Translations under genes and position numbers: made by a program
Notes under the pieces: generated by a model
Databases searched by the model: none
What the model was told of the DNA's origin: nothing
Seen by the model: the letters and a program-made list of their open reading frames with translations, nothing else
Shown: positions 1 to 6,089 of the stretch, piece after piece
Numbering within the stretch: position 1 is the stretch's first letter
Layout: each line of letters opens with the position of its first letter
Source of the DNA: CAZQEZ01 sp964592475
GTDB taxonomy: Bacteria; Bacteroidota; Bacteroidia; Cytophagales; Cyclobacteriaceae
Direction of reading: 5' to 3'
Length of the DNA stretch: 12,074 nucleotides
Assembly: GCA_964592475.1 (NCBI GenBank)
Contig: CAZQEZ010000128.1
Coordinates: forward strand, 1-12,074

Positions 1-1
1 A

Positions 2-61
2 AGTGGTGAAGTTTGTTGCGCCTTATTTGCTAAAGCCCCGGTGAGAGGAGTAAAAAGCTAA
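2..61 (+). other. possible 3' end of an upstream gene, frame undecided
   Basis: Two forward frames are open from the window edge. One ends with TGA at 42-44 (reads VVKFVAPYLLKPR), the other with TAA at 59-61 (reads through KAPVRGVKS). Either could be the tail of a gene that begins outside the window. Neither tail is long enough to assign to a family, and no composition signal separates them. It may also be plain intergenic sequence. Confidence 0.25.
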
Positions 62-260
62 GCGTTTAAAACTGAGAATTTCATCAATCACTCACTCACT
101 CCCATTATTTATTACTTACTTTAACAAATAATTAAGGTAATAATGCTAGTTTAAAATTGGTCACAAATCGAAGATGACCATTGATTTCGCCCACTTTGGG
201 GCTCTTGCACCTATTGATTTCGTCCCTTCGGGCCTTCATGAGTCTTAAGTAGACGGCTAT
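62..260. other. gene-free AT-rich stretch before the kinase fragment
   Basis: No open frame of useful length is present on either strand. The first part (62-160) is AT-rich and includes a short TCAC tetranucleotide run at 88-100. The second part (180-260) is abruptly richer in G and C and contains the imperfect inverted/direct repeats described separately. There is no coding trace of the missing kinase N-terminus: in the kinase frame a TAA lies at 246-248. Confidence 0.6.
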
Positions 261-261
261 G
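180..261. repeat. imperfect inverted-repeat remnant next to the truncated kinase
   Basis: The block has two kinds of internal repetition. The 10-mer ATTGATTTCG occurs directly repeated at 180-189 and 213-222. A second motif at 189-209 (starting GCCCACTT) is the rough inverse of 235-261 (ending GGCTATG), giving arms around about 25 bases. The 189-209 arm also matches 3263-3282 at 16 of 20 aligned bases with one gap. I infer an eroded small mobile or REP/MITE-like element. The arms are too degraded to name a family, and chance similarity cannot be excluded from one window. Confidence 0.35.
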
Positions 262-776
262 TGAGTAAGGAAAGAAGTATCGAAATCGTTAGAGGATTAC
301 AAAATTTTGCTCGTCCGGCAGATTCAGAAAAGCGACCAGTAAATATACATGAATTAATTGATAAAACCCTTTTATTGCTGCGAGGTAAATGGAAAAATAA
401 ACATCACATTCATAAACAATATGATTCCGGACTACCTGCAGTAAAATGTTATCCAATACCATTAGGTCAAGTCATTCTCAATAATGCCTTTCAGGCCATA
501 GAAGATAAAGGCAATATTTTTATTACTACAGAAATGGCCGGAGCTTGGGTAATTATTCATTTTAAAGATGACGGAAAGGGCATGTCAAAAGAAGTGCAGG
601 AAAAAATATTTGAACCATTTTTCACCACGAAAAAAGCAGGCGAGGGCACAGGGCTAGGGTTGTCGATTAGTTATGGTATAATTAAAAAACACCAAGGTAA
701 AATTGAAGTAAAGGCAGCCCCCCGGCAAGGAACCACTTTTATAATTTCGCTACCAATAGAGCCCCCAAATTCTTAA
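261..776 (+). pseudogene. histidine kinase remnant: second DHp helix plus HATPase_c domain
   Basis: The 171-codon frame opens with GTG at 261 and encodes only the end of a sensor kinase. Residues 5-18 (RSIEIVRGLQNFAR) resemble the second helix of a HisKA/DHp hairpin. HATPase_c follows, with a G1 box (DDGKGM, about 102-107), an F box (IFEPFFTTK, about 114-122) and a G2 box (GTGLGLSIS). The first DHp helix with the phospho-acceptor histidine and all sensor domains are absent, and no in-frame coding precedes TAA 246-248. The N box reads QVILNNAFQAI, where the family normally has about three more residues between the two asparagines (QVxxNLLxNAxxAI), so nucleotide binding is probably damaged. Its TAA stop (774-776) overlaps the argH stop from the other strand. 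I read it as a decaying fragment; a stand-alone ATPase-like protein is the less likely alternative. Confidence 0.75.
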
Positions 777-2104
777 CGGAGTAGTAAATGAAGTTTAGTG
801 GCTATTTTTTCAAATTCAAATGACGCGGCAGTATGCTGGAATTTTTGCCTTATTTCTGCCAGGCATAAATTGCCAATGCTGCCTTCGTGCGTATGATTTA
901 TTTGCGCACTTTCCTGATAAGTACCCTCTTGTATTTGCTTGCCTATAGCCCTATAAGCATCTCGAAATGAGCTGCCTTGCAAAACCATTTTGTTTACCTC
1001 TTCCACACTAAAAATATAATGATACCGATTGTCTTGTAACAGATTTTGTCTTACTTCCACTTTTGCGATAGCAAAATCCAAAATTTGTAAGCAATCTTTT
1101 AAATTTTCAAAAGAAGGAAATAAGCTTTCTTTCAAGACCTGATAATCGCGATGATATCCGGATGGCAAATTATTACTTATCAGTGCCATCTCGTTAGGCA
1201 ATGCTTGAATTTTATTGCATTTTGCTCTGATCAACTCAAATACATCAGGATTTTTTTTATGAGGCATAATGCTGCTACCGGTTGTCAGGTCTTCCGGAAA
1301 AGAGACAAAGCTGAAGTTTTGACTATTGTACAAACAAATATCGTAGGCAAATTTAGACAGCGTAGAGGCTAGCCCTGCCATGGCAAAAGCTAAAACTCTT
1401 TCGGTTTTCCCTCTTCCCATTTGAGCGTATACGACGTTATAATTCAGGTCAGCGAAGCCTAGCAAATCAGTGGTCATTTTTCTATCCAGCGGAAATGAGG
1501 TGCCATAGCCGGCTGCTGAGCCTAGCGGGTTTTGGTTTACAGTATTGAAGGCCGCCAAAAGCAATTGAAGGTCATCTGCCAAACTCTCGGCATACGCGCT
1601 AAACCAAAGCCCGAAAGATGATGGCATAGCAACTTGAAAATGGGTGTAACCAGGCATTAGCACATCTTTATAAGCTTCACTTAGCTTTAGCAGTGTATTA
1701 AATAAATTTTGCGATAACTCCACCAGTGCCTGAATTTGCTGCCTACAATATAGCCTGATATCTACCAGCACCTGGTCATTTCTGGAGCGGCCGCTGTGAA
1801 TTTTTTTGCCGGTTTCTCCCAGTTGCCCGGTTAGCACCATTTCTACTTGAGAATGAATGTCTTCCACACCTTCTTCTATTTCGAAATCTCCGTCGGTCAC
1901 TTTTTCATAATAAGCTTTCAGTGCTTTATCCAGCTTCTGCCATTCATCTTTGTTCAGTATGCCGATTTTTTGGAGCATACGAATGTGGGCCAATGATCCA
2001 ATGACATCATGCGGTGCCAGCAATAAATCAAGTTGCCAATCCTGACCTACCGTAAATTTTTCAATCAATTGATCTACTGATTTTCCTTTATCCCAAAGTT
2101 TCAT
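773..2104 (-). CDS. argH: argininosuccinate lyase
   Basis: This enzyme cleaves argininosuccinate into arginine and fumarate, the last step of cytoplasmic arginine synthesis. The 443-residue protein is full length for the Bacteroidota form of the aspartase/fumarase superfamily. Key elements are HSGRSRND at 103-110 (substrate binding), GYTHFQ at 152-157 with the conserved His155, the PLGSAAGYG segment near 193-201, and the superfamily signature GSSIMPHKKNPD at 276-287, which carries the catalytic serine loop. All expected residues are present. The ATG at 2104 overlaps the TGA of the upstream deacylase gene in an ATGA arrangement, which implies an operon and translational coupling and fixes the start. 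The gene ends convergently against the kinase remnant, with the two stop codons overlapping within TTAA. Confidence 0.97.
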   Translation of the reverse strand: MKLWDKGKSVDQLIEKFTVGQDWQLDLLLAPHDVIGSLAHIRMLQKIGILNKDEWQKLDKALKAYYEKVTDGDFEIEEGVEDIHSQVEMVLTGQLGETGKKIHSGRSRNDQVLVDIRLYCRQQIQALVELSQNLFNTLLKLSEAYKDVLMPGYTHFQVAMPSSFGLWFSAYAESLADDLQLLLAAFNTVNQNPLGSAAGYGTSFPLDRKMTTDLLGFADLNYNVVYAQMGRGKTERVLAFAMAGLASTLSKFAYDICLYNSQNFSFVSFPEDLTTGSSIMPHKKNPDVFELIRAKCNKIQALPNEMALISNNLPSGYHRDYQVLKESLFPSFENLKDCLQILDFAIAKVEVRQNLLQDNRYHYIFSVEEVNKMVLQGSSFRDAYRAIGKQIQEGTYQESAQINHTHEGSIGNLCLAEIRQKFQHTAASFEFEKIATKLHLLLR

Positions 2105-3150
2105 ATGTGCAGATTTTCCAGTATTTGTATATAAATATTTATTCCTTTTTCTATTTCACTTATGCAAATAAATTCGTCAGGGGCATGTGAACGAGCACTT
2201 TTTCCCGGGCCAATTTTTAATGTGTCAAAATTCATTAAGGCTTGATCTGATAAGGTGGGAGAACCAAAAGTTTGCAAGCCCATGTTTAATCCACGCTGAA
2301 CTACAGGATGTTCTAATGAAATTCCGGATGAATTTAATCGAAAAGATCGGGCAATTAGTTCAGCCTTTAAGTGCTTCTGTAAAAATGCAAAAAGCTGATG
2401 ATTGTTGTAATTTTCGTTGCTACGCACATCAATCACGTACTTACATCTATCCGGAATTACATTGTGCTGGTAGCCGCCTTCTATTTGTGTTACTGTTACC
2501 TTTACGGGGCCCAGCAATTCCGAATTCTTGGGAAATTGATGAGATCGCAACCATTGAATATCCTCCATAGCCTTGTAAAGTGCATTATCGCCTTCTTCAC
2601 GAGCGGCATGGCCGGCTACTCCTTTAGTTTCTGCATCAATTACCAAAAGCCCCTTTTCAGCTATTGCCATTTGCATTTCCGTGGGTTCACCTATTATTCC
2701 CAAATCTATTGTACCCAGTTCAGGTAGTATGGATGCTATACCATCTGTACCACTTATTTCCTCTTCTGCGGTGGCGGCTAAAATTAAATTGAAGGGTAAA
2801 TCTGAACGAGAATAAAAGTGCAAAAAAGTAAAAATTAAAGCCGTCAAGGGCCCTCCTGCGTCATTACTACCCAAACCATAAAGTTGGTCGTCTTCTATCT
2901 CAGGCTTAAATGGATCCTTACTCCAGCCTTTTCCAGGCTTTACTGTATCATGATGAGAGTTGAGTAAAATGGTGGGAAGTTTGTTGTTGAAATGCTCGTT
3001 TTTTAACCAAAGATTGTTTTTGTGCCGCTTAGGGTCAAGATTTTTTTCTTTAAAAAAGGAGTTTAATATTTCTGCTGTTCCCATCTCCTCGCGACTAAAC
3101 GAAGGAGTAGCAATTAATTTTTGTAAAAGATTGAGCGCTTCTTTGATCAT
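2101..3150 (-). CDS. argE: M20 family deacylase, ArgE-like (acetyl- or succinyl-ornithine deacylase)
   Basis: Predicted to remove the acyl group from N-acyl-ornithine, yielding ornithine for arginine synthesis. With the start at 3150 the protein has 349 residues. The M20 zinc site is complete: H66 and D68 (SHHDTV), bridging D97 (GSNDAGG), the glutamate cluster E129-E131 (ATAEEEIS, general base plus ligand), E155 (GEPTE) and H322 (SARSHAPDE). H181 in GVAGHAA marks the dimerisation (lid) domain. The frame is open upstream to 3279, but that extension is not family-like. A TAGCTTTG -7 box at 3185-3178 puts the transcript start near 3172, favouring ATG 3150 (ATG 3165 possible). Coupling to argH supports the arginine role. 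In Bacteroidota this pathway can use N-succinyl instead of N-acetyl intermediates, and the sequence does not tell which. Confidence 0.88.
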   Translation of the reverse strand: MIKEALNLLQKLIATPSFSREEMGTAEILNSFFKEKNLDPKRHKNNLWLKNEHFNNKLPTILLNSHHDTVKPGKGWSKDPFKPEIEDDQLYGLGSNDAGGPLTALIFTFLHFYSRSDLPFNLILAATAEEEISGTDGIASILPELGTIDLGIIGEPTEMQMAIAEKGLLVIDAETKGVAGHAAREEGDNALYKAMEDIQWLRSHQFPKNSELLGPVKVTVTQIEGGYQHNVIPDRCKYVIDVRSNENYNNHQLFAFLQKHLKAELIARSFRLNSSGISLEHPVVQRGLNMGLQTFGSPTLSDQALMNFDTLKIGPGKSARSHAPDEFICISEIEKGINIYIQILENLHI

Positions 3151-3177
3151 TGACTTGGCTTTCATTTCGAATAAATG

Positions 3178-3185
3178 CAAAGCTA
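3178..3185 (-). promoter_or_regulatory. candidate promoter -7 box for argE-argH
   Basis: On the minus strand the sequence reads TAGCTTTG, an exact match to the Bacteroidota -7 consensus TAnnTTTG. It lies 28 bases upstream of ATG 3150. No clear TTG -33 element is found at the usual spacing, so the site is plausible but incomplete. If real, argE-argH is transcribed independently of the Uma2 remnant upstream. Confidence 0.4.
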
Positions 3186-3232
3186 AATCAAAAATGGCCT
3201 TGAATAAAATGAATTTAATGCTGATAAGTGTT

Positions 3233-3541
3233 TTAGTAGATCCTATGTATGTTCTCTTCATAGCCCACTTGCGGTTCACGCAGATGAACAGGAAATACTT
3301 CTTTCAGGTTTAAATGCACATCAAAAGGAGCATGAAAAACTTCGCGAGGCGATTGCTCCAGAAAAACAGCAATATTTTTATGTAAAATGCTACTGATGCG
3401 CTGGTGATTGGTAGATGGCGCTGGTGACATTTTAAAGATTTTTCCCCACAGTAATTCTACTCTTTCAGAAAACTTCCAGGAAAGATAATCAGCATAAGTA
3501 TAGGTTTTATTCGGATCGAGTTGCTCAAGCTTTGTTATCAT
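3233..3541 (-). pseudogene. truncated Uma2-family (DUF820) nuclease-like gene
   Basis: Residues 1 to about 80 match the N-terminal half of Uma2 proteins: TYTYADYLSWKF, RVELLWGKIFKMSPAPST, NHQRISSILH and VFHAPFDVHL are typical. The family usually has about 190 residues, with the PD-(D/E)XK-type catalytic residues in the second half (the segment beginning like VVQPDICV and then APDLVVEILSP). Here the similarity stops near residue 85-88 and an unrelated tail ends at a TAA at 3233, giving 102 residues without a catalytic core. The reading frame up to the break is clean, so the loss may be fairly recent. The break lies beside a motif shared with the kinase-fragment region. The role of intact Uma2 proteins is poorly known, and this copy is probably inactive. 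Confidence 0.75.
3259..3282. repeat. single arm of the dispersed motif seen at 189-261
   Basis: The plus strand 3263-3282 begins GCCCACTTGCGG and aligns to 189-209 at 16 of 20 bases with one gap. In the reverse orientation the segment ends AAGTGGGCTATG and aligns to 235-261, which ends AAGTAGACGGCTATG, at 17 of 24 bases with one 3-base gap. It sits within the foreign tail of the Uma2 fragment, close to the point where family similarity is lost. Short and degenerate, so only suggestive. Confidence 0.35.
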
Positions 3542-3558
3542 ATCTCTTTTGTCTTATA

Positions 3559-3566
3559 CAAATTTA
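3559..3566 (-). promoter_or_regulatory. candidate -7 box for the Uma2 remnant
   Basis: The minus strand reads TAAATTTG, an exact TAnnTTTG match, 17 bases upstream of the Uma2 ATG at 3541. No convincing -33 TTG is visible. It suggests that the truncated gene keeps its original promoter. Confidence 0.35.
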
Positions 3567-3653
3567 AGCATAAAAATTTAAGTTAACGGCTCGTAAACTA
3601 ATCTATATGCAATAATTTGATCAAAATCATATATGTTTTACAACCATTTCTGC

Positions 3654-3661
3654 TACTTTTG
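3654..3661 (+). promoter_or_regulatory. candidate -7 box for the lipoprotein gene
   Basis: TACTTTTG matches TAnnTTTG exactly and lies 36 bases before the ATG at 3698. The -33 region about 20 bases upstream (near 3632-3635, TATG) is weak. The expected transcript start is near 3666-3668, leaving a leader of about 30 bases. Confidence 0.45.
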
Positions 3662-3697
3662 AGTCTAATAAAACATAACCCTGAAATATTAAAATAG

Positions 3698-4048
3698 ATG
3701 TATAAGTATTTGAGTTTTGCTGTTTTATTTTTGATGTTGTTTGCCTGCGATTCTGAACAATGGGATGAGCCTGAATTGGCCTCTGCCTTTTGTTACCCTA
3801 ATCGGCAAACAGTAGAAGTAATAAAAGATCAACCAGGTACCGTACAGCAATTGGGTGATGTTTACTATATCGAAATTGATCAAGCTTCTTCAACCATGCG
3901 TTTTGCTCCCTGTAATCTACCTGAAGATTTCAAGCAAAATAATTTATCAGTTGTTTTTTCTGGTAAGGAAAAAGAAATTTTCCCTAATGAAAGGTGGGCC
4001 GGTACACCCATAGAATTGATCAAAATTAAAAAGGGAACCGGATTTTAG
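3698..4048 (+). CDS. small Bacteroidota lipoprotein of unknown function
   Basis: The 116-residue protein starts with a signal peptide whose lipobox is LFAC, with the lipidated cysteine at 17, so it should be membrane-anchored. The mature part has two more cysteines (C32, C72) that could pair, and a C-terminal block with FAPCNLPEDF, VVFSG and GTPIELIKI. I associate this pattern with short uncharacterised Bacteroidota lipoproteins having a beta-rich C-terminal region, loosely like NigD-type proteins, but I cannot assign a family. The residues after Cys17 are DSEQ, not the classic K-(D/E)2 surface-export signal, so surface display is uncertain. A -7 box match lies 36 bases upstream. Its TAG abuts the stop codon of the convergent pdeM gene with no base between. 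Confidence 0.8.
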   Translation: MYKYLSFAVLFLMLFACDSEQWDEPELASAFCYPNRQTVEVIKDQPGTVQQLGDVYYIEIDQASSTMRFAPCNLPEDFKQNNLSVVFSGKEKEIFPNERWAGTPIELIKIKKGTGF

Positions 4049-4696
4049 TCAAAGGCAGATGACAGATTTATCCACCGATACAAAGACCTTATCTTTCTTT
4101 TTAGGCTTAAGCATGCTAAGGCCGGTAAACTCACCAAAAGCCGGCATAATACCCTGGTTTTCAGAAAAATAAAAACAGGGCAATCTCATGTATTGCTTAG
4201 CGCCACCTTTCAGCATTACCCCGGGGTGGATATGGCCGGCCAGGTTAAATAGACCTTTTGGAAACTCTTCTAATGGCTTGTGCGAAAAATAAAATGGATC
4301 CATTTGATAAAACTCTTTATGCACTATGAGATTGGAAGCAGTGTAAATACTTTCCGGCAAGATGTCGTGGTTGCCCATCACCAGGTGAAAAGCAATACCT
4401 GGCTGCTGCTTGATGTATTTTTCAAAGCTTAGCCACTCCTGGTTGTACCGTGAATGGAAAAGGTCGCCCAGGAAAAGCACCTTTTCTACAGGAAAACTTT
4501 TTAAAAGAATATTCAGGTTTTTCAAATTCACCATGTCAATAGCACTGTGCACCATAATGCCATTGCGGCGAAAGTGCGCTCCTTTCCCCAAATGAAAGTC
4601 TGCTATCAAAAAAGCTTTTTCCCTGGGCCAGTAAATAACCTTGAGCGGATGCAAAATCAATTCTTCTCCCGCCAGCGTCACCGTTTGCGTTTGCAT
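4049..4696 (-). CDS. pdeM: PdeM-like calcineurin-type metallophosphoesterase
   Basis: This 215-residue protein matches the ligase-associated DNA damage response endonuclease PdeM group of metallophosphoesterases. The two-metal site is complete: D33 and H35 in ADFHLGKG, GD at 77-78 in FLGDLFHS, GNHD at 108-111, H139 in FSHKP, and GHIHPG at 154-159. Known family members are small cytosolic phosphodiesterases, often encoded beside an ATP-dependent ligase, a helicase and an exonuclease; none of these partners is in the window. The frame is open upstream to an ATG at 4723, but family similarity begins at MQTQTVTLAGEELIL (ATG 4696), and a TATCTTTG -7 box (4708-4701) lies between the two ATGs, so 4696 is preferred. 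Substrate and a repair role are inferred from the family, not shown here. Confidence 0.88.
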   Translation of the reverse strand: MQTQTVTLAGEELILHPLKVIYWPREKAFLIADFHLGKGAHFRRNGIMVHSAIDMVNLKNLNILLKSFPVEKVLFLGDLFHSRYNQEWLSFEKYIKQQPGIAFHLVMGNHDILPESIYTASNLIVHKEFYQMDPFYFSHKPLEEFPKGLFNLAGHIHPGVMLKGGAKQYMRLPCFYFSENQGIMPAFGEFTGLSMLKPKKKDKVFVSVDKSVICL

Positions 4697-4700
4697 GATG

Positions 4701-4708
4701 CAAAGATA
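4701..4708 (-). promoter_or_regulatory. candidate -7 box directly upstream of pdeM
   Basis: The minus strand reads TATCTTTG (exact TAnnTTTG) ending only four bases before the ATG at 4696. Transcription would then begin at or next to the start codon, giving a leaderless or nearly leaderless mRNA. A TTTTG lies upstream at 4725-4721 but only 12 bases away, shorter than the usual spacing, so the -33 element is doubtful. Confidence 0.35.
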
Positions 4709-4755
4709 TACCAGTGGGTACAAAAGTGATGATTTATTTTTTCAATATTACATGG

Positions 4756-4788
4756 TTGTGCCATTTTAGCTACTTTCAATTATATTTG
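4756..4788 (+). promoter_or_regulatory. Bacteroidota-type promoter (TTG ... TATATTTG)
   Basis: A TTG at 4756-4758 is followed after 22 bases by TATATTTG at 4781-4788, an exact -7 match with spacing at the upper end of the normal range. This is the most complete promoter match in the window. It points into the 52-codon ORF starting at 4809, with a predicted leader of about 15 bases. Confidence 0.5.
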
Positions 4789-4808
4789 GATAAAATAAAT
4801 CTTGACTT

Positions 4809-4967
4809 ATGAAAAGAATATTGTACCTGCTGTTGATTATCAGTACACAAAGGTTTATACTTCATTTGGAAAATAAACCTAACGAAACTATTAAAAACGG
4901 CTGTATTCTTACTGGCTTTTGCACCAAAGTTTTATCTCAAAAGGTAAGCTTGCATTTCAATACCTAA
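4809..4967 (+). CDS. 52-residue signal-peptide-like ORF, probable gene remnant
   Basis: ATG at 4809 opens a frame encoding MKRILYLLLIIST, a good Sec signal start, followed by about 39 residues resembling no family I know, ending TAA 4965-4967. In the +1 frame (4840-4947) the same DNA reads KLLKTAVFLLAFAPKFYLKR, a second hydrophobic stretch, which hints at frameshift decay of a longer exported protein. The ORF overlaps the 3' end of the convergent SMP-30-like gene by 11 bases and follows the best promoter match in the window. It could be a real small exported peptide, an antisense transcript towards the SMP-30 gene, or a pseudogene; I favour the last. Confidence 0.3.
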   Translation: MKRILYLLLIISTQRFILHLENKPNETIKNGCILTGFCTKVLSQKVSLHFNT

Positions 4968-5847
4968 CTCCTTTAACCTTCATTTTCAAGGCATAGAGAT
5001 ATTCTGAAGCAGTGATAAAAAGAGTCTGCTGATCTTTGCCACCAAAAGTTACGTTGGCTGTCCAGCGGGCATCTACCGGGATATTGCCTAGCTTTTTTCC
5101 TTTTTTGTTAAAAACGCTCACACCTTTACCCGTTATGTAAATATTGCCTTTATTGTCAATGGTCATGCCATCTGAACCCATTTCGGCAAACAATTTTCTG
5201 TTGCTCAGCGAGCCATCTTCTTCAATTTCATATACGTAAGTTTTCTTGTCGCCTATGTCGGCTACATATAATTTTTTGCCATCGGGAGTGCCAATAATAC
5301 CATTTGGTTTTACTACATCCACCGCCACGGTTTTTAGCTCAGAAAGATCAGGAGTAATGTAGTAAACATACTCGCCAGATTGCTCGCTGACTGGTTCACG
5401 AGCCCAATAAGATCTTTTGTACAATGGGTCGGTAAAATAAATGCCATTTTCGGGGTCAACCCAAAGATCGTTGGGGCCATTGAGCAAGTTACGGTTATAG
5501 TATTCCACTAGCACTTGAATTTCTTTTTCGGGGGTAATTTTCCAAAGCTGATTGTGCCTATCGGCACATGCCAACAAGTTTCCTTGATGGTCAAAATATA
5601 AGCCGTTGGCACGCCCTGCACTATCCAGAAAAGTTGATAATTCACCATCTATTGACCACTTCAAAATGCGATTATTGGGCTGATCTGTGAAGTAAACATT
5701 GCCTTCACGATCAGCAGCAGGGCCTTCGGTAAACTTAAAGTCGTCGGCAATCATTTTAATTTCTGCACCGGGTGCTACGAGTTTTTCTACCTGAGCTTGC
5801 GCAGTAATTGAATAAGATATTAAAAGAACTATTAGGATATTTCTCAT
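4957..5847 (-). CDS. secreted SMP-30/gluconolactonase/LRE family protein
   Basis: The 296-residue protein begins with a Sec signal peptide ending near AQAQ (17-20), so it acts outside the cytoplasm, probably in the periplasm. The rest is a six-bladed propeller of the SMP-30/gluconolaconase-like group. Metal-site residues expected for the family are visible: E41 in FTEGPA, N126 in NGPNDLW, N182 in KPNGI and D226 in GSDGMTID. Blade-like repeats such as GNVYFTD, NGIYFTD, KKLYVAD and GNIYITG recur. Family members are calcium- or zinc-dependent lactonases acting on sugar lactones, but substrates vary widely and none can be assigned. No sugar-metabolism gene is adjacent. It is divergent from the giant NHL gene; both are propellers, but the sequences are not close. 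No clear -7 box is seen upstream. Confidence 0.88.
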   Translation of the reverse strand: MRNILIVLLISYSITAQAQVEKLVAPGAEIKMIADDFKFTEGPAADREGNVYFTDQPNNRILKWSIDGELSTFLDSAGRANGLYFDHQGNLLACADRHNQLWKITPEKEIQVLVEYYNRNLLNGPNDLWVDPENGIYFTDPLYKRSYWAREPVSEQSGEYVYYITPDLSELKTVAVDVVKPNGIIGTPDGKKLYVADIGDKKTYVYEIEEDGSLSNRKLFAEMGSDGMTIDNKGNIYITGKGVSVFNKKGKKLGNIPVDARWTANVTFGGKDQQTLFITASEYLYALKMKVKGVRY

Positions 5848-6089
5848 GATATTTATGTTTGAAGCAATATTAATGTAATTTAATTAAGCGGTCAATAGTT
5901 GCCACTTTTCAAATTAGCTATTTGATTTTTTTTTCAGTTGCATCAATTAACTACAGAGGTAAGGTTTTGGCTATTCTTTTTTACTTATTCAATAGGATGA
6001 GTATTAATTTTATAAAATTATATTAAGTAAAAATAATTAATCTTTTTTTCAATCTTAACATATAGACTTTCATTTAATAATTAAAAAAA
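5848..6089. other. AT-rich divergent intergenic region
   Basis: These 242 bases separate the divergent SMP-30-like and giant NHL genes. They are very AT-rich with several A and T tracts. One exact -7 match on the plus strand, TATGTTTG at 5855-5862, would imply a leader of about 220 bases for the giant gene and has no visible -33 partner, so it may be chance. The ATG at 6090 is preceded by an A-run instead of a Shine-Dalgarno sequence. No hairpin or small ORF stood out. Confidence 0.5.

Noticed and set aside
88..100. TCAC tetranucleotide run as a phase-variation tract
   Set aside because: Only about three units, and it is not within or just upstream of an intact gene.
1151..1372. 73-codon plus-strand ORF inside argH
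   Set aside because: Antisense to the highly conserved argH signature region, no motif.
2187..2727. Two plus-strand ORFs of 127 and 109 codons inside argE
   Set aside because: Antisense to a well-supported M20 enzyme; they overlap each other in different frames and match nothing recognisable.
3151..3279. N-terminal extension of argE to the ATG at 3279
   Set aside because: The extra 43 residues do not resemble M20 proteins, overlap the Uma2 frame and lie upstream of the -7 box.
2960..3313. 117-codon plus-strand ORF across the argE start
   Set aside because: Opposite the argE N-terminus and Uma2 tail, no recognisable domain; treated as a shadow.
4410..4729. Two small plus-strand ORFs (61 and 60 codons) over pdeM
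   Set aside because: Antisense to the conserved metal-binding region of pdeM, no features of their own.
5855..5862. TATGTTTG as promoter of the giant gene
   Set aside because: Exact -7 match but about 230 bases from the ATG and without a -33 TTG; chance matches are expected in AT-rich DNA.
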